From contig JAXLQK010000017.1 of the NCBI GenBank assembly GCA_046331665.1, positions 1 to 64,000 of the forward strand: DNA of 64,000 nucleotides, in the 5' to 3' direction. Below are positions 16,803 to 27,179 of this stretch, in pieces. The notes beneath the pieces were generated by a model that was not told the origin of the DNA, made no database searches, and saw only the letters and a program-made list of their open reading frames with translations. How positions within the stretch are numbered: position 1 is the first letter of the stretch; every line of letters starts with the position of its first letter. The position numbers and the translations under genes were made by a program. The stretch comes from CAWBAT01 sp046331665 (GTDB taxonomy: Bacteria > Acidobacteriota > Terriglobia > Versatilivoradales > Versatilivoraceae).

Positions 16803-17450
16803 ATGATAGATATTTTAGAATCGAGTATTGAGTTCCTTCGCTCCCTCTATCAACCCGAAAAACTCACGGAATTGATTCGGTCGGGAGGTTACGTCGTTTT
16901 ATCCGTGATCGTCTTTGCTGAAACCGGGCTCTTCGTGGGGTTCTTCCTGCCCGGAGATTCCTTATTGTTCACCGCAGGCCTTATTGCGTCGCAGGGATTT
17001 TTTAACCTCTTCTATTTGGTCGTGCTCTTGTGTGTCATGGCGATCGTTGGCGATGCGGTCGGATACAGCATTGGGTATAAGGCGGGAGCCGCCCTTTACA
17101 AAAGACCCGACAGTTTGTGGTTTCGGCGGAAGCATTTGCTTTACGCCAAGGCTTTTTATGAGGAACACGGCGGAAAGGCAATTTTCCTGGCCCGGTTTGT
17201 ACCCTTTGCCAGGACTTTTGCCCCGGTGGTGGCGGGAATTGGCCAGATGTCCTATCCCCGGTTCGCTACGTACAATATTGGCGGAGGGATATTCTGGGTC
17301 TGCTCGATGACGCTGGCGGGGTATTTTCTAGGTTCCCTGGATTGGGTACGACACAATCTTGAGAAGGTGGTTTTGCTCATTGTCTTGATTTCCGTCCTAC
17401 CCATCGTGATTGGGTACTTTCACAATCGCCGAAAGGTCAATGCCGAGTAA
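16803..17450 (+). CDS. DedA family membrane protein
   Basis: Encodes 215 residues with about five hydrophobic segments. The DedA/SNARE-associated (VTT) core is recognisable: ETGLFVGFFLPGDSLLFTAG near residue 40, and the paired glycine/arginine motif HGGKAIFLARFVPFARTFAP near residue 123. The family is linked to undecaprenyl phosphate or phospholipid flipping and to envelope stability and drug resistance. It starts 8 bp after metG with GGAGAGG directly ahead of the ATG, so it is probably in the larC-metG operon. Confidence 0.92.
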   Translation: MIDILESSIEFLRSLYQPEKLTELIRSGGYVVLSVIVFAETGLFVGFFLPGDSLLFTAGLIASQGFFNLFYLVVLLCVMAIVGDAVGYSIGYKAGAALYKRPDSLWFRRKHLLYAKAFYEEHGGKAIFLARFVPFARTFAPVVAGIGQMSYPRFATYNIGGGIFWVCSMTLAGYFLGSLDWVRHNLEKVVLLIVLISVLPIVIGYFHNRRKVNAE

Positions 17451-17511
17451 GCGTATGGGCAGGGAATGGAACGCGGAAAAGATCCGCAGTGGCTGTGAGA
17501 CGTTATCCTGA

Positions 17512-18315
17512 ATGGCTATTGATTCCCACGCGCATCTGGACGCGCCTGATTTTGACCCGGACCGGGCGGAGACGATCGCCAGGGCCCGAAACGCCGGTGT
17601 CGACCGGATCTTAGCCATTGGGGGCGGGACAAAGCCGGCGGAACTCGATCGCGCCATTGCCATTGCCGAACAATTTGCAGGCATCGACGCCTCGATCGGA
17701 ATTCATCCTCACGAGGCGAAAGAAGCGACTCCAGAAAGCTTCGATTGCCTCAACGCATTGGCCGGGCGTACCGAGGTTGTGGCTTGGGGGGAAATCGGAC
17801 TTGATTTTCATTACCTGCATTCGACCCGTGAGATACAGACGGAGGTTTTTGATCTCCAGTTGGAAATGGCGTCGACAGCGGAGCTTCCTGTGATCATTCA
17901 TACGCGGGAGGCCGAGGAGGAGACGATTGAAATCCTGCAAACACGGTCGGCCAGGAATACCACCGGGGGAGTAATGCATTGTTATTCAGGCTCCTGGGAA
18001 CTCGCCCGGAAATGTTTGGACCTTGGCTTCTTCATTTCGTTTTCCGGCATGATTACTTTTCCCAAGGCGGAGCAAGTTCGGGATGTGGCGCAGCGGATTC
18101 CCCTAGACAGGCTTCTGGTGGAAACCGACTCGCCTTATCTGGCTCCCGTTCCGTACCGGGGGAAAAGAAATGAACCGTCCTTCGTGACGGAGACGACCGC
18201 GGCCATGGCCAGACTGCGAGACATCTCCGTTGAAGAGCTGAACCGGCAGATAGCGGAAAATTACTGTCGAGCCTTCCCAAAGGCAGCCAGAAGGATGGAA
18301 AATCTCCATGGTTGA
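17512..18315 (+). CDS. tatD: TatD family metal-dependent DNase
   Basis: Encodes 267 residues, the standard length. All metal ligands are visible: DSHAHLD at the N-terminus, GEIGLDFHY near residue 103, IIHTREAEEE near residue 130, MHCYSGS near residue 158 and VETDSPYLAP near residue 207. TatD proteins are 3'-5' exonucleases or D-aminoacyl-tRNA-like hydrolases in a TIM barrel. In many bacteria tatD follows metG, and here they are separated only by the DedA gene. Confidence 0.93.
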   Translation: MAIDSHAHLDAPDFDPDRAETIARARNAGVDRILAIGGGTKPAELDRAIAIAEQFAGIDASIGIHPHEAKEATPESFDCLNALAGRTEVVAWGEIGLDFHYLHSTREIQTEVFDLQLEMASTAELPVIIHTREAEEETIEILQTRSARNTTGGVMHCYSGSWELARKCLDLGFFISFSGMITFPKAEQVRDVAQRIPLDRLLVETDSPYLAPVPYRGKRNEPSFVTETTAAMARLRDISVEELNRQIAENYCRAFPKAARRMENLHG

Positions 18316-18415
18316 GGGGCTGGTGGTAATAAGTTCTTCTCCGTTCTGCGTTCGCTTAATGTCCAGCTCCAGCAGAGGCTGCATCTCTTGACTTATTAAA
18401 AGCAAAGGAATTGTC

Positions 18416-18916
18416 ATGGCGGCTCAAAATTCATTTGATATTGTTTGCAAGATTGACCTGCAGGAAGTGGATAATGCGGTTCATCAAACTGGCGAAGCGA
18501 AGTCGGCACCCGCTTCGATTTTCGCGGAGCAAGAGCAATGTCTCGCTGTTCGAAAAGACCAAATTGGTGCTGGTGGGTTGATGATGAGTTTAAACTCAAG
18601 AGCCTTAATGATATTCTTCAACAGCGATTGGTGAAGCGCAGCATCTCCCTGAAATCGTTGACGCATAAGAAAGCGGAACAGGCCGCAGGGAGCACCGTAC
18701 GCCAGGAAGTTGAATTGCAGCAGGAATCCTGATCGAAAAAGCGCGGGAGATTGTGAGAATCATCAAGGATTCCAAACTGAAGGTGCAAGCTGCGATCAAT
18801 GGCGATTTCGTTCGTGTCTCAGGCAAGGATCGGGATACTCTGCAGGCTGTAATTCAATTGTTGAAGTCCCAAGAACTGATTTTGATATCCAATTTACCAA
18901 TTACCGAACACAGTAA
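18416..18916 (+). pseudogene. yajQ: YajQ family nucleotide-binding protein, multiply frameshifted
   Basis: The conserved YajQ (UPF0234) sequence can be followed from start to end only by changing frames. NSFDIVCKIDLQEVDNAV is at the start, EVGTRFDFRGARAM next, DDEFKLKSLNDILQQRLVKR in another frame, then TVRQEVELQQ, KDSKLKVQAAINGDFVRVSG, and finally FDIQFTNYR before a stop at 18916. At least four single-base indels are needed. The ATG at 18416 has AAAGGA 6 nt upstream. The family folds as two RRM/ferredoxin-like domains; some members bind c-di-GMP. Conservation in every frame argues for consensus errors more than decay. Confidence 0.8.
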
Positions 18917-18930
18917 TCGCAACAATCATC

Positions 18931-19904
18931 GTGGACCCATTACACGTATTCAGTCTCATTAAGGCCGACCTTAAAGAAGTTGAAAAGGAGCTCATCCGCC
19001 AGGGAGAGAGTTCGGTCGGGACCTTAACGGATATCGGAAAGTATCTTCAGGAAAGCGGCGGCAAACGGATTCGCCCCAGTCTTCTGCTTCTGTGCACGCG
19101 CTTGTGTGGCGAGTGTGGGAGGCCGCAATCAAGCTGGCGGCTGTGGTCGAATTCATCCACGCCGCGACTCTCATCCACGATGACATTATCGATGGGGCGG
19201 AAACCCGGCGCGGCCGATCCAGTGTCAATAGCCGTTGGGGAAATCAAGTGACTGTCCTGGCGGGCGACTGGTTTTACATGCAGTCTTTCAATATCGCTCT
19301 GCAGGAACGCAACTTCAAGATCCTGGATATTTTGATCGACCTCACCCAGAGGATGGTGGAAGGCGAGCTCATCCAGCTCACCTTCAACGGAAACCGTCGC
19401 ATTACCGAATCCGATGTGATGGATATTGCCAAACGGAAGACGGCCTATCTTTTTGCGGGCTGTGCCCGAATTGGAGCCATCCTGGGGAAGGTCGATGCTG
19501 AACGGGAAGAGGCTTTAAGCCGCTACGGACTCAATGTGGGGCTGGCGTTTCAGATTGTCGATGACATGCTCGACTTCAGTTCTTCCGAAAAAGTTCTGGG
19601 AAAGCCGGTGGGGAGTGATTTGCGCGAAGGCAAGATCACCCTCCCGTTAATTTACGTTCTCGATGTGTGTACCGCCGAAGAGGCGCGAAAAATCGAGATG
19701 GTTCTTCAGGAAAAAGATTTCAAGAGTGTCCGCCGGGATGAAATCATCTCGCTGGTTCAAAAATACCGGACTTTGGAGAAGACCCGCGGGTTGGCCGAAT
19801 CCTTTGTCCGGGATGCCCAGCAGGCCCTCACCTATTTTTCTCCCTCCCCCTACCGGGAAGCGCTTCATTCCATTCCGCAAATCATCCTCGAACGCGAAAA
19901 ATAA
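18931..19904 (+). pseudogene. polyprenyl diphosphate synthase (octaprenyl/heptaprenyl type), one frameshift
   Basis: The N-terminal part (GTG at 18931; SGGKRIRPSLLLLC) and the main part (from about 19100 in another frame) join across a single-base indel near 19110-19125. The main part has the first Asp-rich motif LIHDDIIDGAETRRG, FNGNRRITESDVMDIAKRKTA-like helices, and the second Asp-rich motif QIVDDMLDF. This is a trans-isoprenyl diphosphate synthase of about 320 residues, making the side chain for menaquinone. That fits the mqnC gene elsewhere in the window. The longest intact piece is 19092-19904. The gene is probably functional in the organism. Confidence 0.82.
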
Positions 19905-19933
19905 GCCGGACGGAAAACCAAAACCGATCGCCT

Positions 19934-21380
19934 TTAGAATTTGACCCGGACCCGATAGTCGAGTTTGGTTTCCCCGTCTTTGGCAACAGGAACCTTGAAC
20001 TGGGCCGCGAACGCTGCCGTCTTCTCGAACGGGACGCTTGACTGAAGAATGCGCCAGTCGCCTCCAATGGGCTCATTGACGATCACCACGATCGGTTGAT
20101 CCTTGTGATTACGAATCGTCACGTTAAAAGCCATCTCATAGACCCGGTCGGAAATTACTTGATAGTCCGTTTGATTCCGCTCGGCCACGATGTCGAAGGC
20201 GTTTCCCATTTTGACGCGTACCGATTCATCCTTGGGGGTATGATCGATCTGGTCTTCGCCGATGAGCTGCTGTCCCCCGCGGGAATCCGCCTTGTAGACG
20301 CGCAAGACGCCTTTCGGCAACGGTAAGCCCAAGTTGTTCTCCTTGGAGTTCTTGAATTCCACAAAGGTTTCAACTGCATCTTTGAGTGGCGTTCCAGGGC
20401 TCTGGCGGTTGTGATAGTAGAAATTCTTGCCATTCACGACATACTCTTTGTTGATGGCTGCCCCAGTGCCCGAAAGCAGGCTGATTTGCTTGGTCTGATT
20501 GTCCTTCACGGTGGTTTTCCGCTCGAGCGTATAGAGGTGATATTCGAAGAAACTCTCTTCGGCGAATGCCGGAGCCGCCATGGCTCGCTTGGCAACCGCT
20601 GATTTGAGTTCCATGACAGCATCCGCTTCCGGGCGGACCCTGCCAAGCTCCCCCGCTACAAGCTGCAAAGCTGCATTCTTGTAGCCTGTCCCACTCCGGT
20701 TATCAAGAGTTACCCATCCGTTCAGGTCGGCGGTTTTTTCGTCGGCACTCAGGTTTAGGACATAATCGGCCTTCCAGGTGATGCCGCTCGTCAGATACGA
20801 AGCTTCCAGAGTTTGCCGGGAGGGACCATGGTTTTCAAGCCCAGACCAAGGTGGCTCCGGCAATACATTTTCGGCGCCGCGGGAAAATCAGCCGGTCGGC
20901 GTGCATCCCGGTGACAATTTGTCCTTCAATTTCCCATACGGGCTGGCCTCCATTATTGCTCAAAAGTCATTTTGACCGAGCGCTCCGCAGTTGAATTGTT
21001 CTCCGTGATCAGGCGGACCAGGGTCACCTCCTTTCCAAGATATTTGTCCAGAGCTTCTGCGGCTCAAAAGATCGGTCAGAAGTTCGTTTGAACCGTGAAC
21101 TCGGTTGGGCTTGCAAGAGATTTGATATGAACCGAGGCAGGATTGATTTCCAGAAGCGACATCCATAAAACGTACCTGCAACCCCGGTTCCCAATTCAAT
21201 TTTTCTGATGTCCTTCACCAATCCAAGGTTAGAATTATAGATGGTGAGCATGAGGCTCTCGGTTGGTCATCACTGCTCGTGGAACGGGTTGGAATGGTTT
21301 CCTGGCACCAGGAAGGAGTGCCCTGGGCTAAGCAGAGACCCAGAGTTAAAGCCGCGGGCAAAAAGCCAATGCATTTTCAT
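19934..21380 (-). pseudogene. DUF4139 domain-containing secreted protein, N-terminal third frameshifted
   Basis: The C-terminal 300 residues are intact (19934-20863): LEASYLTSGITWKADYVLNL is the start of the DUF4139 beta-sandwich, ending near VAKDGETKLDYRVRVKF. Upstream, the family's N-terminal sequence is found in shifting frames: IYNSNLGLVKDIRKIELGTG, VRFMDVASG, DLLSRR and ITENNSTAERS-like words. A hydrophobic leader begins at the ATG at 21380 (LFARGFNSG / LAQG). At least four indels lie between 20860 and 21250. Function unknown; members are secreted and often large. It converges on the polyprenyl synthase gene. Confidence 0.72.
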
Positions 21381-22690
21381 AAGTTAAGCCTCCATCGCGA
21401 TAGTCGACAGCCCCGCTATTCTTTTACCTAGGAGATATTTCTGCAATTGAGGGCCGAACACTTTCCTGAGAGAATATTTCCACAATTCGAGAGGAGAGAA
21501 CCTCAACGAATGACCTGGCTGGAAGGATAAGTTTGAGACATCGAAATTCCCACTTTCCCAAGCAAATTGTGGAAGACCGGCGTGGAGTTTCTTTGGGCAA
21601 GAGGATTGCCATTGTTGAAAACGGAGGCTTTGCCTATGTAATGGATCACCTATTTCTCCATCATCTTGTTGGAACAAGGTACTTTCACGACATCGTCAGG
21701 ACCGAACAAGGTCGTCGAACAGATTGAAATTCGGTGAGCTCCGCCTGGAAATCTAAATGAACTCAGGGGCACTCAAAAAAGAGGGAGCGGTGGACAAAGA
21801 AATGAAGAGGCTATCCACAGATATTAAGATAGAGATCTTTTCCATGGTGGACACTTCGGCGGCTGTCTGATGATCTATATTGGTACCGACAGGACCAGCT
21901 TGCCGGCTCAGCATTGGGGAAGCCCAGCGCATCTCGAAAAAGCCTGGCGGCTGTTCCCGTCATGAGAAGAGTCGCCCAACTGACGGATGAAATGAGGAAG
22001 AATGAGTCAAAAGGGTAAGCGAAACTGGATGCGCACCTGGTCGAACAAATCAACAAAATCCGCCTGACAAAATATACCGCCGATCAGTTAAGCGATCATA
22101 TTGCATCGTGCAAGAAATTTTGCGCTCTCTTGCTGGGAGATATCTTCGAGTCCAACGTGCGAAGTCGCCAGCCTGCCACATGAAGCGATTTTCTTTCGCG
22201 GGGAGGAAGATCGAATGTCGCCCAGGGACCGCCAGCGCTCGTTGCAGGAATTTGCCAGGAAATACGGGTAATCAGAGTGTTTATCTGGTGGGTCGTGCCC
22301 GTTTTTCCAGGAGATGGTTACAACAAGACCCTCTCCTCGATGCCGCGGTGAAGCAAATCGAGGCCTTCCTATGAAAAGAAGTGGTTTTCTGACTTTCAGT
22401 TAAAGGCAACTTGGCTCGGATGTTGAAGCACCGCCTCCTCACCAAGGAAATCGCAGATTCTTACGGGATCAGCCTGAGGAGTATCAGGCAAATGAATTGA
22501 ACTTGAATCAAAGCGTGGTCCTTTTCGTAAATCCTCCGGGACAAATTCTTATCCCGAGATGGACGCCATGGCCAAAGAACTTGGAAAAGCGCAACCCAGG
22601 CCCTTGAACCCAACCACTGCGATCGCTGCCCATGAAGTTCATGTCTCCCACCAAAAACAAACTCAAGAAAAAGCCCACACCATGATGAAT
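21381..22690. other. damaged stretch with no gene I can identify
   Basis: No open frame above about 100 codons fits a family. Short coding-like pieces occur on the plus strand, for example KLDAHLVEQINKIRLTKY near 22025-22075 and SVYLVGRARFSRRW near 22280-22320. They are separated by stops and frame changes, as in the neighbouring frameshifted genes. I take this as one or two small genes obscured by indels. Their identity is not recoverable by eye. Confidence 0.5.
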
Positions 22691-23924
22691 GTTTTCCTGA
22701 TCCTTTGCAGTGGTTCGCGCTATTAGAACGGCATGCCAGAATTAGGGCTGACCTGGCTGAATCTGCAATATCTCCGCGCCCACGAATCGCAAATTCGAGA
22801 GCTTCTTTCGAGAGAAAATCTTCTCCGAACAGTATCGGAAAAGTATCACCTATAACCGGGAAAAGGCCTGGTTCGGGCTTATCTCCACTTCAGGAATAAT
22901 GACTCTTATTTTCTGGTTTTTTCTCGTATTGAATGCATTTGAATCTTTTGACCAATGGGCTCGTTCCTTCGGACGGGGACCCATCCTCACGGGGATTGCA
23001 TTCATGGGGATAACCACCGTCATCTTCTTCTTATTGTCGCTTCCTTCCAGCCTCTATGGACTTTCAGATTGAGCAAAAGTTCGGACTTTAACCGATGACC
23101 TGGAAAATTTGATTGAGATCTCCTGAAGGGAATTCTTTTGACTCCCGTTCTGGGAGTGCCCGTCCTTTCCGTGGTGTTGTGGTTGATGGAGCACTATTCC
23201 ACTGAGCCTGCGGTCATGTATGGGGGCTGATCCTTGTGTGCAAGTCATGGCGCTCATCTTTCCCCGGTGATCGTCCCTCTGTTTAACCGCCTCATCCTCT
23301 TCCTGAAGGGGAGTCAGCCAAGAAGATTCCTCTGAGATTGGCGGCGGGTAAAGTTCAGGCTCTCGGGAATCTACACATGGACGGGCTTGAAGCGATCCAC
23401 CTATTCCAATGCTTTTTTTGCCGGGACTGGCCGCTCTGTCGAATCATTCTTTTGACACGCTGTATCCTGCTCCAAGAAGCTGAATTGATTTCGGTTCTGG
23501 CTCATGAAATGGGCCATAGCGTCCACAAAACATATTCGAATCAGCCAACCTTGTGATGGGGGCCCTGACGTCGCTGGCTGGCCTGTTTATTCTAGCCTGG
23601 GCTTTGCCGCAACCCCGGTTCTGCGCGTCATTCCAATTCACACAGTCTTCCTCGTATGCTGCCCTCTTTGTCTTTATGAGAACAGCAGCCCCCTTTGTCT
23701 TTTTCTCCCTTGCTATCCTGGCTGTCTCGCCGCCACGAATATCAGGCAGACCGTTATGCGGCCATGGCCATTGCTGACTCGGAACCGATGATCCAGAGCC
23801 TGGTCAAGTTGACCAAGGACAACCTGTCAAATCTTACCCCGCATCCCTTGTATAGCTTCTTCACTATTCTCATCCCACCACCATGGAGAGAATCGCCGCC
23901 TTGGAGAAGCTGGAAGTCGCCTGA
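22690..23924 (+). pseudogene. M48 family (Ste24/CAAX prenyl protease-like) metallopeptidase, multiply frameshifted
   Basis: Pieces in alternate frames spell out an Ste24-type membrane metalloprotease: FREKIFSEQYRKSITYNREK and two hydrophobic helices (MTLIFWFFLVLNAF, TTVIFFLLSLPSS), then PVIVPLFNR, a SKRSTHSNAFF-like segment seen only as fragments, AELISVLAHEMGHSVHK (the HExxH zinc site, here HEMGH), SRRHEYQADRYAAMAIAD (third zinc ligand E) and TPHPLYSFF, with a stop at 23924. At least six indels are needed. The family cleaves membrane-linked peptides and takes part in envelope protein quality control. The start is uncertain by about 60 bp. Confidence 0.72.
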
Positions 23925-23950
23925 ACCTGAAAAATGTGTGTGTCTCGAGT

Positions 23951-24060
23951 TGTAAGCAGGATCTGGCAGGTTGCTGAAATACTCGGTCAACCAAAGAGCG
24001 GGATCTGTAGCGGCGGTCTATGACCACCACGGCGGAAGCCGGCCAAGATTCTGCTGGAGA
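23951..24060 (+). repeat. GGTTGCTGA / GCGGCGGTCTATGACC hairpin repeat, plus orientation
   Basis: Contains GGCAGGTTGCTGAAATACTC and, about 40 bp on, CTGTAGCGGCGGTCTATGACC. It belongs to the same family as the tandem copies at 24061-24361 (minus orientation) and the copy at 53214-53310. Confidence 0.65.
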
Positions 24061-24361
24061 CGCCACGCTCCTCGCGGCGACTTGTCCAAACGGACGAGGG
24101 CGCCCTGTCTTCCAACGACGACGCTCATAGAGCGCCGCTACAGGGAGATTTTCAGCAACCGCTGGAGTCAGTAGTGACGAGAGAGGACAAGCGCTGAGTG
24201 GTAATAGGAATGCCGCGCCCCCTCGCGGCGAATTGTCCAACGGGACGAGGGCGTCCCGTCTTCCAACGACGACGCTCATAGAGCGCCGCTACAGGGAGTT
24301 TTTCAGCAACCTGCTGGAGTCAGTCGTGACGAGAGAGGACAAGCGCTGAGTGGTACAGGAT
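24061..24361 (-). repeat. tandem duplication, two ~151-bp units
   Basis: Unit A (about 24061-24210) and unit B (about 24211-24361) match over most of their length with a few substitutions and indels; CTCGCGGCGA recurs at 24071 and 24222. On the minus strand each holds the last codons of the M20 peptidase gene, its stop region, GTTGCTGAAAA-like sequence, CTGTAGCGGCGCTCTATGAG and a GTCGTCGTTGGAAGAC word. Unit B is the one joined to the gene. Unit A is therefore a duplicated gene tail plus intergenic repeat. Confidence 0.78.
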
Positions 24362-25490
24362 TGCCGCGCAATCCGTGACATCGGAAGCGAGCACATATTC
24401 TTCAGAGTGCAGTCCGGCCCGCGCGGACCGAAGACAAGGGAGGGATTCCGGCTGCGGCAATCAAAGCCGCGTCGGTCCAAAAAGAAACGGTCCCCCAATC
24501 CGCAAGCCCGCTTAATTGTTGAACTGCCAGATCGCGAAAGCGGCGGACCAAGGGGTGATTCCGGTCTTGCTGAAACGGGGCACGGGAAAAAACCATTTCC
24601 GCTTTGCCTCGAAAAGCGGCATCGGATTGGGAAAGACGGCAGGAGCAATCCAGCTCGTTCCGGACCGTCGTTTCATTTTCCGGCGGCACGGTTCTTCGCT
24701 CATAGCGGAGAACGCAACGGTCCGGATAAGAACTCCATTCGCGCCCTCCGGAAATGAAGGAGGTGTGGAGCGACCCGCTTCCTAAGAGCGGATCCAGGGG
24801 CGTGGTTTGCAGATGTTGGTCGAGGCGATCGAGTCTTTCCAGCAGGTGGCCCATCTGACGAATCGCGTCAATGCCTTCTTGGGGCCGACTGCCATGGGCG
24901 GCTTTACCTTCCACCTGGACTTCCAGCCAGGCAAACCCCTTGTGGGCACTGCACACCTTGACATCAGTCGGTTCGAGAACGAGAGCAAGGTCGATGGGTT
25001 CATTCTTGGGGTGTGAATGCAGGAAGTGTTCGATCCCTAAACTGCGGTCTTCTTCGTCTGCAACGCCAGCCAGGATGATCTCTCCGGGGAGGTTGTCACG
25101 ATCATGAGAGAGCCGTCAAGGCGGCTATGGCCGACGCCAATCCACCTTTCATGTCCTGGGAGCCGCGCCCATAGATTTTACCCAGGCTTTCCAGGGATCG
25201 AAAGGCGCCTCCATCCCTTCCACCCCGACGGTATCCAGATAACCAAAAATCGAGAATCTCCGGTGCTCCTCCTTCTTCGTTTTTGAAGCCACGACGTTAG
25301 AAACGGTTCATTCCAAGGTCGTGGATTTCGCAGGGAACTCCAAGTTGGCGGAGAAGGTAATCGTGCAACATTCAGCGGATCTGCCTTTCTCCCGATCCCC
25401 CGGGAACCAATGTGGGGTTGATCGAGTTGATATGAATGAGGTCTTTTAATAGCGGGATGGCCGTCTGAAATCTGCTTTCAGTCGTCATGA
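24320..25490 (-). pseudogene. M20 family peptidase (ArgE/DapE-like), multiply frameshifted
   Basis: Pieces on the minus strand assemble a full M20 metallopeptidase: TAIPLLKDLIHINSINPT at the start (ATG near 25490), YGRGSQDMKGGLA (metal-binding Asp), a catalytic DEED-type region near 25050, then an intact run 24402-24956 covering AHKGFAWLEVQVEGKAAHGS (dimerisation-domain start) and WTDAALIAAAGIPPL. The tail continues in another frame (HSEEYVLASDV, supplying the last His/Glu region) to a stop near 24320. Members remove acyl groups from acetylornithine, succinyl-diaminopimelate or dipeptides; the substrate cannot be assigned. Frame changes cluster at 24440 and 24960-25450. Confidence 0.75.
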
Positions 25491-25640
25491 TTAGGAAAAC
25501 TACACGGAATTGAACGAGAAGTCAGCACCGTTTTCATTCTGAGGCAATGGATGAAAAACTTTCGGGATGTTTGTCATTTTAAACGGATATGCTACATTGG
25601 TGCTGGGACCAGAGATTCAGCGATTCAGAGGAGACTCAGG

Positions 25641-27035
25641 ATGCCTTCCCATCAAAATGTCCAGCGGCTTAACCGGCGTGACTTTCTGAAAGGGACAACG
25701 GCTCTATCCGCGGCCGCGACTCTGGGTGCTTTCGGGGCTCCCGCCATCATTCAGGCTCAAACCTTGACCAATCCGGTGAATTACGGGTTCATCGGTTCAG
25801 GGCGGCAAGGCTGTAATCATCTCAAGCATCTAAGTACCATTTCTTCAGGCCGTTGCGCGGTTATTTGCGATATTTATCCTCCCAATCTTAAAAAGGGTGT
25901 GGAAACCATCGGCAATAATCCTGAAACGGTTGGAGACGACTATCGGCGCCTCTTGGACAGGAAGGACATTGAGGCCGTCTTTATCGTCACCCCTTACAAT
26001 CTCCACGTCCCTATGGTGCTGGATGCCATCAGCGCCGGCAAACACGTCTTTGTCGAGAAAGTCATGGCCCAAAAGGAAGACCAGATTCCTCAGGTCATTG
26101 CGGCCAGTGAAGCTAACCCGAAACAGGTTCTGCAGGTAGGGCTCCAACGCCGCTACAGTAAGGTGTACCAGGTGGCTATGCAGATGGTACACAGCGGCGC
26201 CCTTGGAAAAGTGCAATTTATCCGGGCGCAGTGGAATCGTAATGGGAGCTGGAGAGTGCCTGTGCCTGATCCAAAACTGGAACGGTTCTTGAACTGGCGC
26301 GTCTACCGTGAGTATTCCGGGGGATTGATGGCCGAGCTCGGTTCGCACCAAGTGGATGTTGCCGACTGGGCATTCCAATCCGAGCCGGTTTCGGTGGTTG
26401 GGGTTGGCGGTTTGGATTATTGGAAAGACGGCAGAGATATTTTTGACAATGTCTCTGTGGTTTTTGAGTATCCGCAAGGGCAGAAATTTGTCTTCACCTC
26501 AATTTGCAACAATGCACACCTCGACTTCTCCGAAGTCATCATGGGAGATGAGGGCACCATTGAAATCACCCTTGGAAATAACAGCGCCCGGGCCACGTAT
26601 TATCGGGAAAACAAACCCAAGGACGCCCCAACCAACAAGACCGTGGCTCTCGATTCCAAAGAGCAGAATTGGTGGGCTGGGGCCACTGCGAAGAATCGGG
26701 AAGCCAAAAAGGGATTCCCAATCTTCCCGGAATTTCCTCAAAAAAATGTGGGGTTTGTGGACAAAGAAATCGATTATGCCAGGAAGTGGCTCATCGACAT
26801 GGGTGTTCTGGAGATGACGCATGAACCGGATGCTTTGACGGTGGAGGAGGAAAGTTTTTTCAACTGTGTGCGGGAAGGGAAACAGCCATTGGCGGGTGTT
26901 CAAATTGGAGCCGCTGATTCCAGGGCGGTCATCTATGCCAATCAAGCGATGGAATCTGGTCAAAAAGTTTTTTGGCCGAAGAGTCCCGCTACTCCCAAAG
27001 ACATTCAAGTTTCCAGGAAAGGACGGGCCTCTTAG
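25641..27035 (+). CDS. Gfo/Idh/MocA family oxidoreductase with Tat signal
   Basis: Encodes about 464 residues. A twin-arginine signal (LNRRDFLKGTTALSAAATLG) is followed by a Rossmann fold (VNYGFIGSGRQGCNH) and the family's catalytic region HVFVEKVMAQKEDQI, where the usual EKP reads EKV. The C-terminal domain includes GGLMAELGSHQVDVADW. The start at 25641 is fixed by GGAGA 8 nt upstream; the frame is open to 25551. It is longer than and only loosely similar to the enzyme at 1514-2821, so the two are not a recent duplication. Substrate unknown; likely a periplasmic sugar dehydrogenase. Proline loss at EKP is a common variant. Confidence 0.88.
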   Translation: MPSHQNVQRLNRRDFLKGTTALSAAATLGAFGAPAIIQAQTLTNPVNYGFIGSGRQGCNHLKHLSTISSGRCAVICDIYPPNLKKGVETIGNNPETVGDDYRRLLDRKDIEAVFIVTPYNLHVPMVLDAISAGKHVFVEKVMAQKEDQIPQVIAASEANPKQVLQVGLQRRYSKVYQVAMQMVHSGALGKVQFIRAQWNRNGSWRVPVPDPKLERFLNWRVYREYSGGLMAELGSHQVDVADWAFQSEPVSVVGVGGLDYWKDGRDIFDNVSVVFEYPQGQKFVFTSICNNAHLDFSEVIMGDEGTIEITLGNNSARATYYRENKPKDAPTNKTVALDSKEQNWWAGATAKNREAKKGFPIFPEFPQKNVGFVDKEIDYARKWLIDMGVLEMTHEPDALTVEEESFFNCVREGKQPLAGVQIGAADSRAVIYANQAMESGQKVFWPKSPATPKDIQVSRKGRAS

Positions 27036-27179
27036 CGGACACCCTCCTCATTCGTCTAGAGTCTCAAGTCCAACGCAAGGGACCCAGGGTTTAAACTCAT
27101 CTCGATTTTGCCTCCCTCTTTCAACTTTGACCAATCCCCAAGGACTGCGAGACTTTTTCCTCGTGGAGGAGAGAATCGC

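Noticed and set aside
22108..22374. 88-codon open frame as an independent gene
   Set aside because: It lies in the indel island, and its sequence looks like a chance open frame between shifted pieces.
24061..24361. CRISPR array or minisatellite
   Set aside because: Only two long copies with a gene tail inside; no short regular repeats or unique spacers.
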